64,000 bases of DNA from Malaya genurostris (Eukaryota; Arthropoda; Insecta; Diptera; Culicidae): contig NC_080572.1 in assembly GCF_030247185.1 (NCBI RefSeq), forward strand, positions 84,332,435 to 84,396,434, read 5' to 3'. Shown piece after piece: positions 34,145 through 46,024 of this stretch. The position numbers and the translations under genes were made by a program. Within the stretch, counting starts at the first letter, position 1; each line of letters starts with the position of its first letter. The notes beneath the pieces are model-generated. The model was not told the DNA's origin. It did no database searches and saw only the letters and a program-made list of their open reading frames with translations.

Positions 34145-35390
34145 TCAGGTGTTCAACTTTGCTTCCGCCGTTTTTTCCAAAATTAAAAGCTTTTTTTGCG
34201 AAAAAGTGCTTATAGATGCGTTATTCAAAATAGTGTCTGTCGCTAGCGACCACTTTCTTCCATCTTTCTGGCAATTTTCGGATTCCAGCTCGAAAAAAGG
34301 AGTCCTCTTTTGACACTATGCATGAAGCAATCCATTTTTCCAACTCTTCGAAGGATTGAAATTATTGATCTGCCAGGCCGTGTGCCATCGATCGGAATAG
34401 GTGGAAGTCAGAAGGGGCGACATCTGGGGAATACGGCGGGCGGGCCAAGACTTCCCATTTCAACGTTTCCAGGTACTTTTTGACCACTTTTGCGACGTGA
34501 GGCCGAGCATGGTCGTGTTGGAGGATGACTTTGTCATGTCGCTCTTGATATTGTGGCCTCTTTTCTTTTAGCGCGCGACTAAGGCGCATCAGTTGCGTTC
34601 GGTATCGATCTCCTGTGATGGTTTCACCCGGTTTTAAGGGCTCGTAGTAAATCATACCGAGCTGATCCCACCAAATACAAATCATAACCTTGGCCCCGTG
34701 AATATTCGGTTTTGCCTTCGACGAAGTATCATGCCCGGGCTTTCCCCATGCGTTTAGGATTATCGTATCGAACCCACTTTTCATCACCGGTAACGTTTCG
34801 ATGTAAAAACCCCTTACGATTTTGTCTTTGAAGCAGTTGCTCACATACAAATAGACGGCGCTCGATGTCCCTCGGTTTCAACTCGTAGGGCACCCAGTTT
34901 CCTTCTTTCTGAATCATGCCCAGGGCCTTGAGAAGTTTTGAAATGGCTTGCTGTCTCACTCCCAACGATTCGGCAAGCTCTTCTTGGGTTTGGCACGAAT
35001 CTTCATCAAGCAATGCTTCTAGTTGTTCATCCTTGAAGGTTTTTTCTCTTCCATCACCATGTTTGTTTTCGACATCGAACTCACCTGTTTTCAAACGTTG
35101 AAACCGACACGTTCTTTTACTCAGAGAAGCATCACCGTAAGTTTCTGAGAGCATTCGATGCACTTCAGCTGCATTTTTTCGAATTGTAGCAGAAAAGTAA
35201 AACTTCAAGCAAATAGCGAAAATTAGGCACATAAACAGACATTTTTGAGTGTGAATAATACGAAAACAAGAACAACTATCACTGAAACGGCGATAACAAT
35301 TCGTTAGGCAATGTACATACTCACTTTAAAGGCATTATCATCTATGTATTTCTATGTATGTAAACGGCGGAAGCAAAGTTGTACACCTGA
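34145..35390 (-). mobile_element. Mariner (cecropia/irritans-type, DD34D) transposon
   Basis: A 1246-bp element with near-perfect inverted ends of about 29 bp, TCAGGTGTTCAACTTTGCTT at the left and its complement ending GTACACCTGA at the right. One mismatch. TA duplications are at 34143-34144 and 35391-35392. The length is full size. The transposase inside is broken by a frameshift and a stop. Confidence 0.85.
34221..35232 (-). pseudogene. Mariner DD34D transposase, frameshifted
   Basis: N-terminal HTH region: NAAEVHRMLSETYGDASLSK, later LAESLGVRQQAISKLLKALG. Then the mariner linker WVPYELKPRDIERR. The first catalytic Asp is in HRNVTGDEKWVRYDNPKR. A frameshift at about 34740 follows NPKR. The second frame has the second Asp (LQHDHARPHVAK, with H for the usual N after it) and the third in YSPDVAPSDFHLF, exactly 34 residues between them. 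A stop after HGLADQ (34362) interrupts the normal C-terminus, which continues in frame to FFRAGIRKLPERWKKVVASD and ends at 34221. Not functional. Confidence 0.85.
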
Positions 35391-35392
35391 TA

Positions 35393-37806
35393 TACTGCTA
35401 CTGTTCAGCTAATTTTTCATATAAAAAACTGCCAAGGACAAGAACATTCAGCCAACGAAATTAGTTCGAAGAACACAATAAAGATATTGAGAGGCCACGT
35501 CAAAAGTAAAAGTAAAACACAAAAAAATGAATGATTCTGCTGGAAGAGCCCAGAGCTACAGCGTCTGCTCAGTCCAAGCTAAGGCAATCTCCAAATTTCT
35601 ATAGTAAATTATTACAAACAAATCGCTTCAACACCTCAACCAATCACCCGTCAAAGAAAAATGTTATCTATACTCAAATCGCTAAAGAAACGTAAAGCAA
35701 CAAGAAAACAACAACAAGAACAAAAAAAAAACCTGCGGCATTCACCTCAAAGGAGAAGAAGCGGAAAAGCCCTTTTGTTGGTGTCTAGCACATGTACCTG
35801 TTGATTCCATCAATCAAATCGAAATCGATCGACTTTTTCTAGGTCTGAATAGAATCTGTTTTTACTTTCGGCCGATTTCTCCTGAGAAATCGAACCTGTT
35901 TCAAAGAGCATGGTCCCAGAGGCAAGGTAAGGCGAGTGGAGTATCCGACGAGGTAATCATTTAATTACTCCGCCGGCGTGTGTTTTGGTAGTTGATTCCG
36001 TTTTTTGTTTTTGTTGTAATTTAATTAACCAATATTAGGGATATTGGAAAGCTGGAGTTAAACTTTTGACATTTGGTTTTGATTTTAAGAATTTTCGACC
36101 TACAACCAACCTGAGCATAGTTTGGTATAAAATAGAACTATTATTGTTATTTTTCAATGGTTAAATAAATTGATAACAAGAATTGTCATGTGTTTTTGAA
36201 AACAAATTGAATCAAAAATATCATCAGCTAATAGAAAGTTCTGAGGGGTTGAACCGTTTTGAGTAAGTTAATTGAGACTGTAGTGCTGATCGTATCCTCA
36301 CTCAATCAGCACACATCTGCTGAACCAACAGAAATCGAACTGATGACCTTCTAAAAGGATAATAACACCCTTTCAGCAGCAGTGATTGACGTGGTTCTAG
36401 AAATTTTGCCGGTAATCGTTCTCAGGAGGCTAAAAAAAATCCAGGCGAACAGGTGATCAATCTCTTCTTCGGTCCTTAGAAGCCGACCGAAATACGGTTT
36501 GTTCCTGGAAATTGACACCGTATCACGAGATCGGTCGACGGCTAACGCGTGGTATCCTTGCATTTACGAACGCACCCGCAAACCGGCGGCGTAAAACGCA
36601 CTGATGACCGAAACTGTTCCGCCCATTATCACTTTAAACGCACATGGAGTAAGGAGCGCGGATACAACATGTAAGCATGTGTTGTTGCCGGTGCCTACAG
36701 CCCGGTCCCGAGCGTCGTAATATCCTCATCAATGTGCAATTTATAAAATCGACATCTTTTCCGCACCGCCTCGTTTCATCACCGGGATAACCTGAGAGAC
36801 TTGTTTAAAAAATTTATTAATATTTTCCCCATTGTTTTCCACTCAACATTCTCAGGACTTAACGCGGCACCAGCACCAGCACAGAACTGCCCAAAGGAAG
36901 AAATACCAAAGAAGCCGGCACTCATCGGATACAAATCTGTTCATGCTCAGTGCGCATCGAAGAGGCGCACGCTCGAACGGAATTTCTGCCGGCTTCCCAA
37001 ATGACCGCGGCAAGGAAGACGGCCAACGTACGCTGCTCGTATGCTGCAGCAGCGAGGGAACCCAGCAGAGATGGCAAGGTTGGACAAGGCAAATATAATC
37101 TCCAAATTGATCTTGATCCGACTTTTGATATTAAAGCTACAGGCATGTTATGCAGATTTTGCTTTCTTCCATTGTGCCGCGCTGCCCTTCGTATCACCGG
37201 GGCAGCCTGTCTTCTCCGGTCCGTTTTTTGGGTTGTAAAACTGCGGATCGGAAAGAGGGAGTTTCGGGAAGATAAAGTTCAGTATAACATCAACGGTTTT
37301 CGTACGAGTTCGTATGATAAAAAAATCCTGACCTGAGCTGCAGTTATGTCAGTGCGTGCAATGGAACAATTATTCCTGCAATGTTATTTTGCGTTTTACT
37401 GAAAGGCTTAACCTTGTGATCAATGGAAATATTTCTTCCAACATCAGAACCACATATCTAGAGGACATTGGATAAGTTTGCGATCATCGGTACTACGTTT
37501 ATATTTTCGCTAGTCCATCTCATTTAGCATTAATTCCACCTTATAACATATAAATTCAGTGCGACTCTCTATAAATGCCAAAAAACATTAGGAACTTTTA
37601 TAATGTAAATATAAAGTGGAAATGGGTACTTTTACGACTAATAAGAGATTATATGTGTATAACATGTTATTTGCATTCATAATGCTGAAATACAGTATAT
37701 ACATTTTTCTTTATCAATTTAATCATTGCATCCCAAATAACAATCAAACCTTTTTTATACACTGCGAATGCACGCAAGACAGATATAAGACCACTAAGTC
37801 GTATGT
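35393..37806. other. Mostly unique sequence with one weak exon-like island
   Basis: No repeat family recognised. GC-richer at 36380-36740 and 36856-37260. At 36856 a T-rich tract ending ACATTCTCAG precedes about 220 bp that is open in two to three frames. The possible donor (GGCAAG|GTTGG) is poor and no product is recognised, so no exon is called here. Confidence 0.35.
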
Positions 37807-37826
37807 CTTGTGAATTAAGATGTTAT

Positions 37827-38944
37827 TTTTTTTTAGTCAAAAGATATTTTATTCAGGCCTATTTGCGTACAAGCTTTACGTGGCCGATTTAGCTGAGTTT
37901 TCAGATAAATTTTTTTTTGTATTGGATCTCGTAGTCACCCTTTTTCTAGGGGGAGAGGAGCTTCCATTTTCCTCCTGCGAGGATTGAGGGGCAGTTTGTT
38001 CGTGGTTCGTCTCGTCATCCATTGCTTTGGTATTGTTGTTGATTTCGTTGCTAGTTGCTGTAGATGCGCCTTGTTGTACATTGTTTGCAGTTGCTGGTTG
38101 GTTGGATGGTAAGCTGTTAACTGCAGCTGGTGTACTTTGTTCTATAGGGGTTACGTTGGATGGTTTCGTTGAAGGGGATACTTCCCTGTTGTTGGTGACT
38201 GTCACAGGTGTACTGGGGTTGCTTGGGATTGGTGTAAAGGAAGCACCGTTGTCCTTTGGTATAGTTGTCTCCTTGTCCGGTTTATCACATGGCTTACCGT
38301 AGTGAACAGCTTTTTGGCAATATTGGCATGTGGCCATCTGATTGTCATAGGTAACAAGTGATTTGCACGGTATTCTTGTATCCTGACCGAATGTCACATA
38401 GTAAGGTATAGGCCTCCTCAAGCGCATGCGTAACAAACGTACGCCATTTAGAATACCGGGGAAAAAATTCTTCCACTTTTCTTTTTCGATAGAGAGAATC
38501 TCTCCGTATTGGGACATAGTTGCGCGAATATAGGGATCGATGACGCTTGAGGAACTATACTGGAATGTTGTACTTAACATTTTCATGCTCCACATAGTGC
38601 ACATTATTATTGTCTTTAGCGAATTGAATTGCATCCAACTCTTTATAGAACTGGATATAAACAACATCATTGGTCTTATTGCATTGAAGTAAATGCACAC
38701 GTTTAATGTCAAGATGCATTTGCTCCTTATGCAAACTTTCAAGTTTCGTATCGAAGGTCGAATTTTGCACTGTCTGAAGTCAACAACAGTTGTATTCTTT
38801 CGTACCGGCGGTAGCTTTTGTTCGTTTGGATCACTTATTTTCGAGGTCTATTGTTCACTACACAATACTGTACTTGGTTTCTTCTGTCCCCAACGTAAGC
38901 GGTTTTGTTTTATCGACTGACTTGGATGAGATGTAAACCCGAAC
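37827..38944 (-). mobile_element. Retroposed ORF1-only element with A tail and target duplication
   Basis: The minus-strand copy ends with AATAAA (37849-37854 on the complement), about 14 bases before an eight-A tail (T run at 37827-37834). A 16-bp target duplication TGAATTAAGATGTTAT lies at 37811-37826 and 38945-38960. The right copy is followed by one more copy at 38969-38984. The only coding content is an ORF1-type protein. No endonuclease or reverse transcriptase follows. This looks like a half-LINE or a reverse-transcribed ORF1 message. Confidence 0.7.
37876..38838 (-). pseudogene. Non-LTR ORF1-like protein with one CCHC knuckle, frameshifted
   Basis: It probably began SDPNEQKLPPVRKNTTVVDF, where the start codon position now reads ATA (38836-38838). 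Frameshifts near 38775 and 38570 join three frames. The middle (HLDIKRVHLLQCN, VVYIQFYKELDAIQFAKDNN) and following part (DPYIRATMSQYGEILSIEKE, GVRLLRMRLRRPIP) look like an RNA-binding fold of RRM type. A single zinc knuckle CQYCQKAVHYGKPC is exactly C-X2-C-X4-H-X4-C. The last 110 residues are a Pro/Ser/Thr/Asn-rich tail ending in a basic segment (PPRKRVTTRSNTKKN). It would bind element RNA. A host gene of the same type cannot be excluded. Confidence 0.6.
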
Positions 38945-39104
38945 TGAATTAAGATGTTATGAAACTTGTGAATTAAGATGTTATGAAACATCAGCAATTC
39001 ATTGAAAAACTTGAAAAATAATTTGGAATTTGTGAAATAAAATATGTTATGCGAATTTAAAAAAAATTGAACGCAACATATTACATGTGAAGTATTGTTT
39101 AGAA

Positions 39105-40445
39105 TCAAACAGATGGCTGAACCGATTTTTATCGGACTAGTTGCAAATGGAAGGTCTCCCCGTCACCCTGAACGCTATTGAATGGTTTTGAGATCGGATG
39201 TTTACTTTTTGAGTTATTCGAAGATTTATGTCAAAATTTTCAGTTTTTTTGAAAGTATCTGTCCCACTTGACATTGAAAACAGAATATGTTTCCAGACAT
39301 AGATTCTGCTATCCAACAAGCCATAGATTGTTAGAATCCATCCATTTTTATGTTAACGAAGATATCGACATTTTTGTGTAAGCGACTTTTCGCCTTATTC
39401 CAGTAATAGGAGTTACATATAATTGTTTCTAAGTACCAAAAAGACAGCATCCTTATTCGTGAAATTTTGTCTCGGACCAATTTTAGCACGTTTCGTTTTT
39501 GGCAACATAATCGTTCGAATATGACATATATTAACTAGATGATGACAGCATTTTCGAGTTGATACCAATTCCATAATTATATTTATTCAAACTACTTGCA
39601 GCAATAAATGCTGGAAGAACATAACACCCATATACCATTCGAATCAGTTCGTCGAGATCAGCAAATGCGTGTGTGACAAATAATTTCACTCAATTTTCTC
39701 GGAGATGACTCAACCGTTTTCTACAAACTCAGAGTCTTACGAAATGTCGTATGCTCCCAAACAAGATTCCTGAATTACATTTGGATCCGACATTAGTTTT
39801 CAGTACTATATGATGATATGTGAATGGTGTAACTAATTTTTCTCGTAGATGGCTAAATCGATCTAAGATTTAAATGATATCTAAGAATCATCTAAGATTC
39901 CAATGAAAAGTTTTAAGATTCTATAAAACATATTGCTTTTCAGTCAGATCCAACTTCCGGTTTAGGGGATACAGGGTGATTAGTATGAATATGTCCATTT
40001 CACATAAATTGATCAGTATGCAGATTTGGATAGTCGATAACCGAATGAACTTATTTTAGTTTTAGTGGTATTCAGTTTTCGATTCGGATTTAATTCGTAG
40101 TACGTTTTCTCAAAGATGTCAAATATTCAAATGTTTTGAAACAAATGTAAACTATACAGCTACTCAGGTGAATTTATATGACTTCGGCTACACCGAATTT
40201 CTTAAAGCTCAATCGTTTTCTCAAAAAAAGCCAAAATGACAAAGACAAAATTAATAAATTTTATCCAATCCTGACTTTCAATTCTCGAATTAGAGGATGA
40301 TGAATTTTTAAATTTTTAAATTTCTCAAATTGCCGCTTGACACAACGGTCATTAAAATAATGTCATGAGAACTAAAACACCGAAGAATATTCATGCAAAA
40401 AACTCATGCGGATTGATAAAAAAAATCATCTCATTAAGCACGTTT
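39105..40445 (+). repeat. Family C repeat, copy 2 (inverted relative to copy 1)
   Basis: Runs from AGATGGCTGAACCGATTTTT to AATCATCTCATTAAGCACG and is the complement of much of 31250-32960 (for example CGAACGATTATGTTGCC-type, CAGCAAATGCGTGTGTGACA, GAATATTCATGCAAAAAACT). The 5' part with the microsatellite is missing. No coding content. Confidence 0.65.
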
Positions 40446-41172
40446 TTAGTATATGCTCATTTGCTGGAGTTGATCCTTGAATCACGGTATAATGCATTTG
40501 TATTCCGATAGCCTATGCACTCTTCTCTGTGAATAGATCTGTACATATTCTACCATCTGCGCTATGTAAGTGAATGTCGGTAATCCATTTTACTTCTGTA
40601 TTACCGACAACTATTATATTTGTTAACAAAGTTAAATTTAGACTAGCTGTAAATTGAAGAATTTTTCTATTTTTTTCAAGACTAGTGCACTGATTTAATG
40701 TAGCAACTCAATTTTTTATGCACTGTTATCGATAATGTTTGATTGCAATATAAATTGAATGGAAAGTTACTTTACAGTTCTTCAATTTATAATATACTTT
40801 GAAAACAAAACTAGGCGTTTTTTTATACAGACTTATAGCCTGTTCGCACTATACCGGGACGGGACCGTCCGGGACTATCCGGGACGTTTTTTTTTCATCG
40901 GCGATGACTGAGCTGCCGGCGTGTGTATGTATTGGAATCCCGGATCCGGGATAAAATCCATTTGGTTGCCACCAGAGCTAATAAAAGTCATTTTCATTGA
41001 CTGAAAAATAGACGAAAATGACAAGAAACTACTGTCACTCTCAGCTTCGCTTGCAAACTATGAGAACGAAATCCATGTCCAGTCAATGACATAAGCGGGA
41101 CAGTAGTTTCAAAATTGTGTTTTTTCTTTCATTTACCCTTTCAGTCAATTGCAGTTTTCAGTGAAAATCCCA
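40446..41172. other. Unassigned sequence
   Basis: AT-rich. Around 40850-40950 is a GC-rich patch with repeated CGGGAC words (ACCGGGACGGGACCGTCCGG) and a palindrome CCCGGATCCGGG. This may be the end of a further element but no partner was seen in the window. Confidence 0.35.
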
Positions 41173-41174
41173 TA

Positions 41175-42115
41175 CAGGGTCCGGCACTCGAAGTGTAACC
41201 AATTGAAAAGGCCATAAATTCAGTTTGGAAAATTACTTTTACTTAATTCAAAGTACAAAATGTGTAAAAATAATACAAAATTCAGAATCAATTCACTTTT
41301 GCTCGATATGACCACCTTTTGCCTTGACTTGATGACTTGAGAGAGCGAAGGAGTTGCTTCGTTTGGCCGAATGTGACTTGCAGGTATTTTGGCCCACTCG
41401 CGGACAATAACTTTTTTCAGCGCCTCGAGACTGGTGTATCTTTTAGTTCGGACTTTGCTCTCCAAAATGGCCCAAAGAGAATAATCCATTGGATTCTCAT
41501 CTGGTGAATTCGAGAGCCATTGTGTGGACGTGATGAAGTTCGGAACGTTGTTTTTCAGCCATTCTTGGTTCACTCGAGCTTTGTGAGACGGTGCCGAGTC
41601 CTGCTGAAACGTCCATGGTCTGCCACCGAAATGTTTGTCTGCCCACGGCTTCAAAGCAACCTCCAGAATACTTTCCCGATAATATGTCGCATTTACCTTG
41701 ACGTCAGGCTCGATGAAAACGATTGGAGAGCGCCCATCTGCGGTTACAGCGGCCCAAACCATTATCTGTTGTGGGTGCTGCCTCCTGGTGGCCAATCGAT
41801 GACTCAAATTCTCGTATGAACGGTCGGTCAAGTAAACCCTATCGTTTTGAGAGTTTACGAATTGCTCAATAGGAAAAATTTTCTCGTCAGAAAATACAAT
41901 GTTCGGAAATTGACCGCTTTCGGCCAAACGAAGCAACTCCTTCGCTCTCTCAAGTCATCAGGTCAAGGCAAAAGGTGGTCATATCGAGCAAAAGTGAATT
42001 GATTCTGAATTTTGTATTATTTTTACACATTTTGTACTTTGAATTAAGTAAAAGTAATTTTCCAAACTGAATTTATGGCCTTTTTAATTGGTTACACTTC
42101 GAGTGCCGGACCCTG
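41175..42115 (-). mobile_element. Fold-back derivative of a maT-type (DD37D) transposon
   Basis: 941 bp between TA duplications (41173-41174, 42116-42117). The left 198 bp (41175-41372) recur as an inverted copy on the right (41919-42115) with only a few mismatches. The original short terminal repeat starts CAGGGTCCGGCACTCGAAGT. Because the duplicated arm includes transposase C-terminal coding sequence, the right arm is a copy of the left end that replaced the 5' end and the N-terminal half of the gene. Confidence 0.85.
41220..41918 (-). pseudogene. maT-type DD37D transposase, C-terminal two thirds
   Basis: The frame carries the first catalytic Asp in NIVFSDEKIFPIEQF, then a region IMVWAAVTADGRSPIVFIEP, the second Asp in WTFQQDSAPSHKARV and the third in SPDENPMDYSLW. 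Between the last two are 37 residues, the spacing of maT (DD37D) elements. All three acidic residues are present and the frame is open to the stop at 41220. The N-terminal DNA-binding half is absent because the fold-back arm begins at about 41919. Codons upstream of that point are antisense copy, not real coding sequence. Confidence 0.85.
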
Positions 42116-42599
42116 TAGTATGCAGTGTCGATATTCAACCAAAGCTGTGAAAATTGAAAACGACAGAAAAAGGTTTCACAATAAGTTTTAACTGTTGGTG
42201 CTTGAATTTTTAGTAGTTTTGGTTTCCGAAGAGGTTCTGAGATGTAATTATTTCGATTTGCCATATTTTAGTCACTTTTTATAGCCAAGCGTCACATATT
42301 TTCAATGCATCGATGAAAGAATGAGAATTGAAATTCTGCTGTTGCTACCTGAAGACGTTAGTTTGGTTTCGTCTTGTCACAGAGGAAAGAGTGACGTTGG
42401 CAATTACGCTCTCTCATTTTTTCGATGAGAAACAAATAATGTTTCGTCTCTCTTCGTTTGTTCTGGTGTCGGTCATTTACGAATGAGACAGTAAAACATT
42501 GAAAATGAGACTGCTGGAATGGTTTCTTTCATTGAGAATGCGTGACAATTTTAAGCTCTGGTTGCCACCGATATTCCTCGCCGAATTTTTTCCAGCGTT

Positions 42600-42842
42600 A
42601 CTTCTGGCTGAACGCCATTTTTGTACGATGAACGGTTTCCGAGTTACAACGATTTGAAAAAAGCCATTTTTGTGAAATGCAAAAATACATACGCCCTTTT
42701 TAAAAATCTGTCGTTAGTCGGATTGACCTCTCCATTGGTTTAAAACTTATGGTTTGCCATACTGAAGCCATGTGCAAAGTTTCATCCAAATCGGAAATGG
42801 TCGAGTCTGATGATCTGTTAAGCATTTCTGGAATTGCTCGGT
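42600..42842 (+). repeat. Family E repeat, copy 4 (3' part)
   Basis: Starts near CTGAACGCCATTTTTGTACG and ends AAGCATTTCTGGAATTGCTC. Matches 9985-10215 and 24070-24302 closely. Confidence 0.7.
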
Positions 42843-44446
42843 AATGTTTAGTTACTATATTGTAAATCTTTGAAGTTGATTACTCAACAAGCGGATGACA
42901 AAGTAAATATTTCGTTAATCCACTTTGCATGAAACAAGCAGAAAAATAAGACAGATCATGTATTTATATATTCCGATTTGTGCGAAAGTTCATACTGTGT
43001 ACAATGGTGCGGTATATTTTAAAGCACAATGCGAAGTCTCCCTTATATCGACCGAAGCAGAACTGCTACTGAATTAAATGCGAGTTGTGAAGCAACGATC
43101 GAAATCGTTGGCCAAATTAGAAGATTCAAGAGGATGACATCATGTTGGCATGCTGTTATGACTCGTGAAAGCATAAGCCGATTCAAAACGATTTTTCAAT
43201 AGTGTACTATTGAAAAACTAAACGGCATTGCAATCCTCCATTCACAAATGACTGAGTTTAAAGAGTGCAAAATTATGACAGAGAAAGGTTACGGTGCTAG
43301 TTTTGGGTGTTTCAATTGAGCCTATTTTACTAGTGAACAAAATGTTTCGTAAGCCCACTGCACTGAATCACAGAAAATATTACTTATTTCTATGTGTTGA
43401 TTTTGCACGATACGCTTTGTGCGTTCAATTCATGCGGATGAAATTTCGCGCGTGCCCTATTTTGGCACTGAATTTCACCTTAATGTCCGCTCATACCAAA
43501 CTTTTTAGGAAACATCAATTTTGAGTTATTTGTGGTTATCGCATAGTATTGCAATTTTTTTCATAAATTGTTCCCCTCAAGTAAAGACCAGTGCCTTATG
43601 CATTGAGCCGCAAACCCGGGCAACCGGACTTAGAAACAGTCATACTGGATTTCTCATAATTGCATCCAACAAAGATGGATAGTATCCAAGCAAGATCTGG
43701 AACCGATTGATTCATTATATTATTGAGTATTCGATTTTTATACTTATTATTAATATTATTTTGACTGTTTTGATTAAACGCAAGAGAACTCGTGACCTGA
43801 TTTGATTCCACTCAAATCGATACTCAAATTTTGCAATATCGATCCAGTTTCCGGATTTGAGTAATCGCAACTCAGATTATGAGTTACGTTTGATGAGCAT
43901 GTAGTCTTTATTTTGATTGACGAAGGATGTTTCTTTGCAACTCACCTAGTATTAAAGAATAAAATATTATTTTCTTTGTTATTCATTAAGGGGCAATTTC
44001 CAATCCAAGGAAAACAGCCAAAAACAAAATCTGCGTTTTTCACTGTCATTGAACGGAAACTCAAAAGAGAGTTTATTTGGTACATTTTTTCTACATAAAC
44101 TGATACTATTTTTCTTGAAAATTCATTGGTCTAGCGGAGAAAACTACTTTCAACAGTGGCTGTTTTCCTAAGATTGTAAGTAGAGCCTTGATTTATTATA
44201 GTGATTATATTCAAAGTGGTCCTCAATACGACAAGTTAAATGCTAGTAACATCAAAACTACATCATGACTAAAAACATATATTAATGTTTTCCGATGAAG
44301 TTTTTATTTAGTCAGCGGTCAACCAAGATTGAAATACGTCACAAAAAGGTACCGTTTAGAAAATGTACACACATGCAGCAGAGATAGACTAACAAATTTT
44401 CACACAAGTGTCAAAAATAGTGTTTTTTGAGGAAAAAAAAAATTAC
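42843..44446. other. Unassigned AT-rich sequence
   Basis: A near-perfect palindrome TTTTTCAATAGTGTACTATT (43191-43218 region) also occurs, less perfectly, inside family D (10806-10832 and 56095-56118), so a family D scrap may lie here. The rest is featureless. Confidence 0.35.
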
Positions 44447-44524
44447 CTCTCGACTTCGGTACTCTGCGCCTGGCTGTCTGTGGAGGCCGCCGTCTGCGCT
44501 GCAACAGCCCGCGCTCGGATCGGT
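44447..44524 (-). CDS. Candidate 78-bp exon of unknown gene
   Basis: On the minus strand a long pyrimidine tract (TCACTCTCTCTCTCATCTG) ends in TTCTAG. After it come 78 bases at far higher GC than the surroundings, then GAGAG|GTAATT, a fair donor. 78 is a multiple of three and all three frames are open. The most protein-like frame reads PIRARAVAAQTAASTDSQ. It lies on the same strand as the Pax exon and upstream of it. As a cassette between Pax exons it would add 26 residues inside the paired domain, so a different gene or a chance splice-like context is at least as likely. Family not recognised. Confidence 0.35.
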
Positions 44525-46020
44525 CTAGAACAGATGAGAGAGAGAGTGAGAAAGGACAAGAAGTAATCTATTCGAAGTTGATTTTATAAATTTTTGTTTC
44601 ATTTTCAACTAATCTACCGTCCGTGGCTCCCAGCAACGGCGGACATGCCAACCGACCGGAGAGCACTTGGGCGAGATATGATGGACAGACGTCGCTTACG
44701 ATTTATTTACATACATATTAGTTCGCCTGCGTTTGATGTTGATACCAGTTACAAACTAGCACTTAATAGCAAACAAACATCTAATCGGATTAATTTCGGC
44801 ATCCGTCGGCCTAATCTCGAATGATGTGCTTCACTCGCGCGATTCACAGACCGCGATCCGATTGTTGAATTCAAGAGGAGGTGAAATATTTTCGGCGGAT
44901 ATCGGGCGGACTTCATTCATCGAGAGATCCGATTGATCCGGAATGCGGCCGCCGCAAGTTGGTGGGAGCTTGAAATCGATCCAAATTTCAAGCGAATCAT
45001 GCTACCTGATTGGAGGCTCCCATGATTTCATGAATTAAATTTTCAAACGAAGCCCCAATTCTGCTGTTGAGTGGGGGGGCGAAGCGAAAGGATGGAACGA
45101 TAAACTGGGCAGCGCAGAGATCATTAACTGAACAATTGAATGTGTACATTTTGAACAATCCGTGACTAAAATTCAGCTACGCTACTGGAATTTCATCTTG
45201 CATCTAGCTGGCATAGAGTAGCTCCTATAACTTTGCGGTGGCTGCGGATTCAATTCTTCACGCGCCGCAAGGCTGGAACATGTTCGATGGCTACCGTTGG
45301 CCGTTCGGCTAGGTTGGACCGATCGCTCATCACGCACTAGTAATCAATGCCGCTGTGGATCAAGCAACGTCATTTCTGTCCAAACAACCGGGAGCTAGGA
45401 GCGTTTGAATTTTCGATTACTTTTAAGATGGTCGTGCCCGTTTGCCTCCTGTTGTTACTTTTTCCTTTTCCAACGTGCAGACCACTCGAGGTTGGAAAAT
45501 GATTCAGCAGAGATCAAATGAATTGGAATTTTTTTTCGTAAGGAATGAATCCATCGGTGATTCTTCTACGACCTATCTATCGATTGAAATACTGGATGAT
45601 GTCGGCGGTGATGACTTACGGCAGGTTAATAAACATAAATCCTTCGGCCGCAAAAAAGACTAAAGTTATTCATCATCGTCTGTTCATTAGTGATCTTCAA
45701 AATAAAATGCATTGTTAGATGAACTTTAGAACTGAACGTTTCTTCAGAAGCTTGTTTTTTTGGCATTGTAAATCATTTGCTTAACACCGCTTGAAAAGTA
45801 TACTGAGCCGTCGAATAAGATAATAAGATTACATTGTGGGTATTGAAATCATCTAAACGTTTTAGCTTATTTTTAGACCAACATTTGAATTGGGCGAAAT
45901 TCCAAACTCATGCATCTGAAAAAATAACTTGGAAAACTTAAGTCGCAATAATCAAATCCTATTTCACAAACAATGTCTCGAATATTAACTTATAACTCGC
46001 ATATCCTTTGAAAAAGTACG
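44525..46020. other. Mostly unique, GC-richer sequence
   Basis: 44590-45440 is GC-rich with no shared repeats. A tract ending TTCCAACGTGCAG at 45468-45480 looks like a + strand acceptor, but the 60-codon frame behind it ends without a donor and has no motif. Not called. Possible regulatory sequence. Confidence 0.3.
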
Positions 46021-46024
46021 GGTG

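Noticed and set aside
44447..44524. The 78-bp candidate as the missing paired-domain exon of the Pax gene
   Set aside because: None of its three frames resembles paired-domain sequence.
45442..45663. Possible + strand exon after TTCCAACGTGCAG
   Set aside because: The acceptor looks fair, but there is no donor and no recognisable protein.
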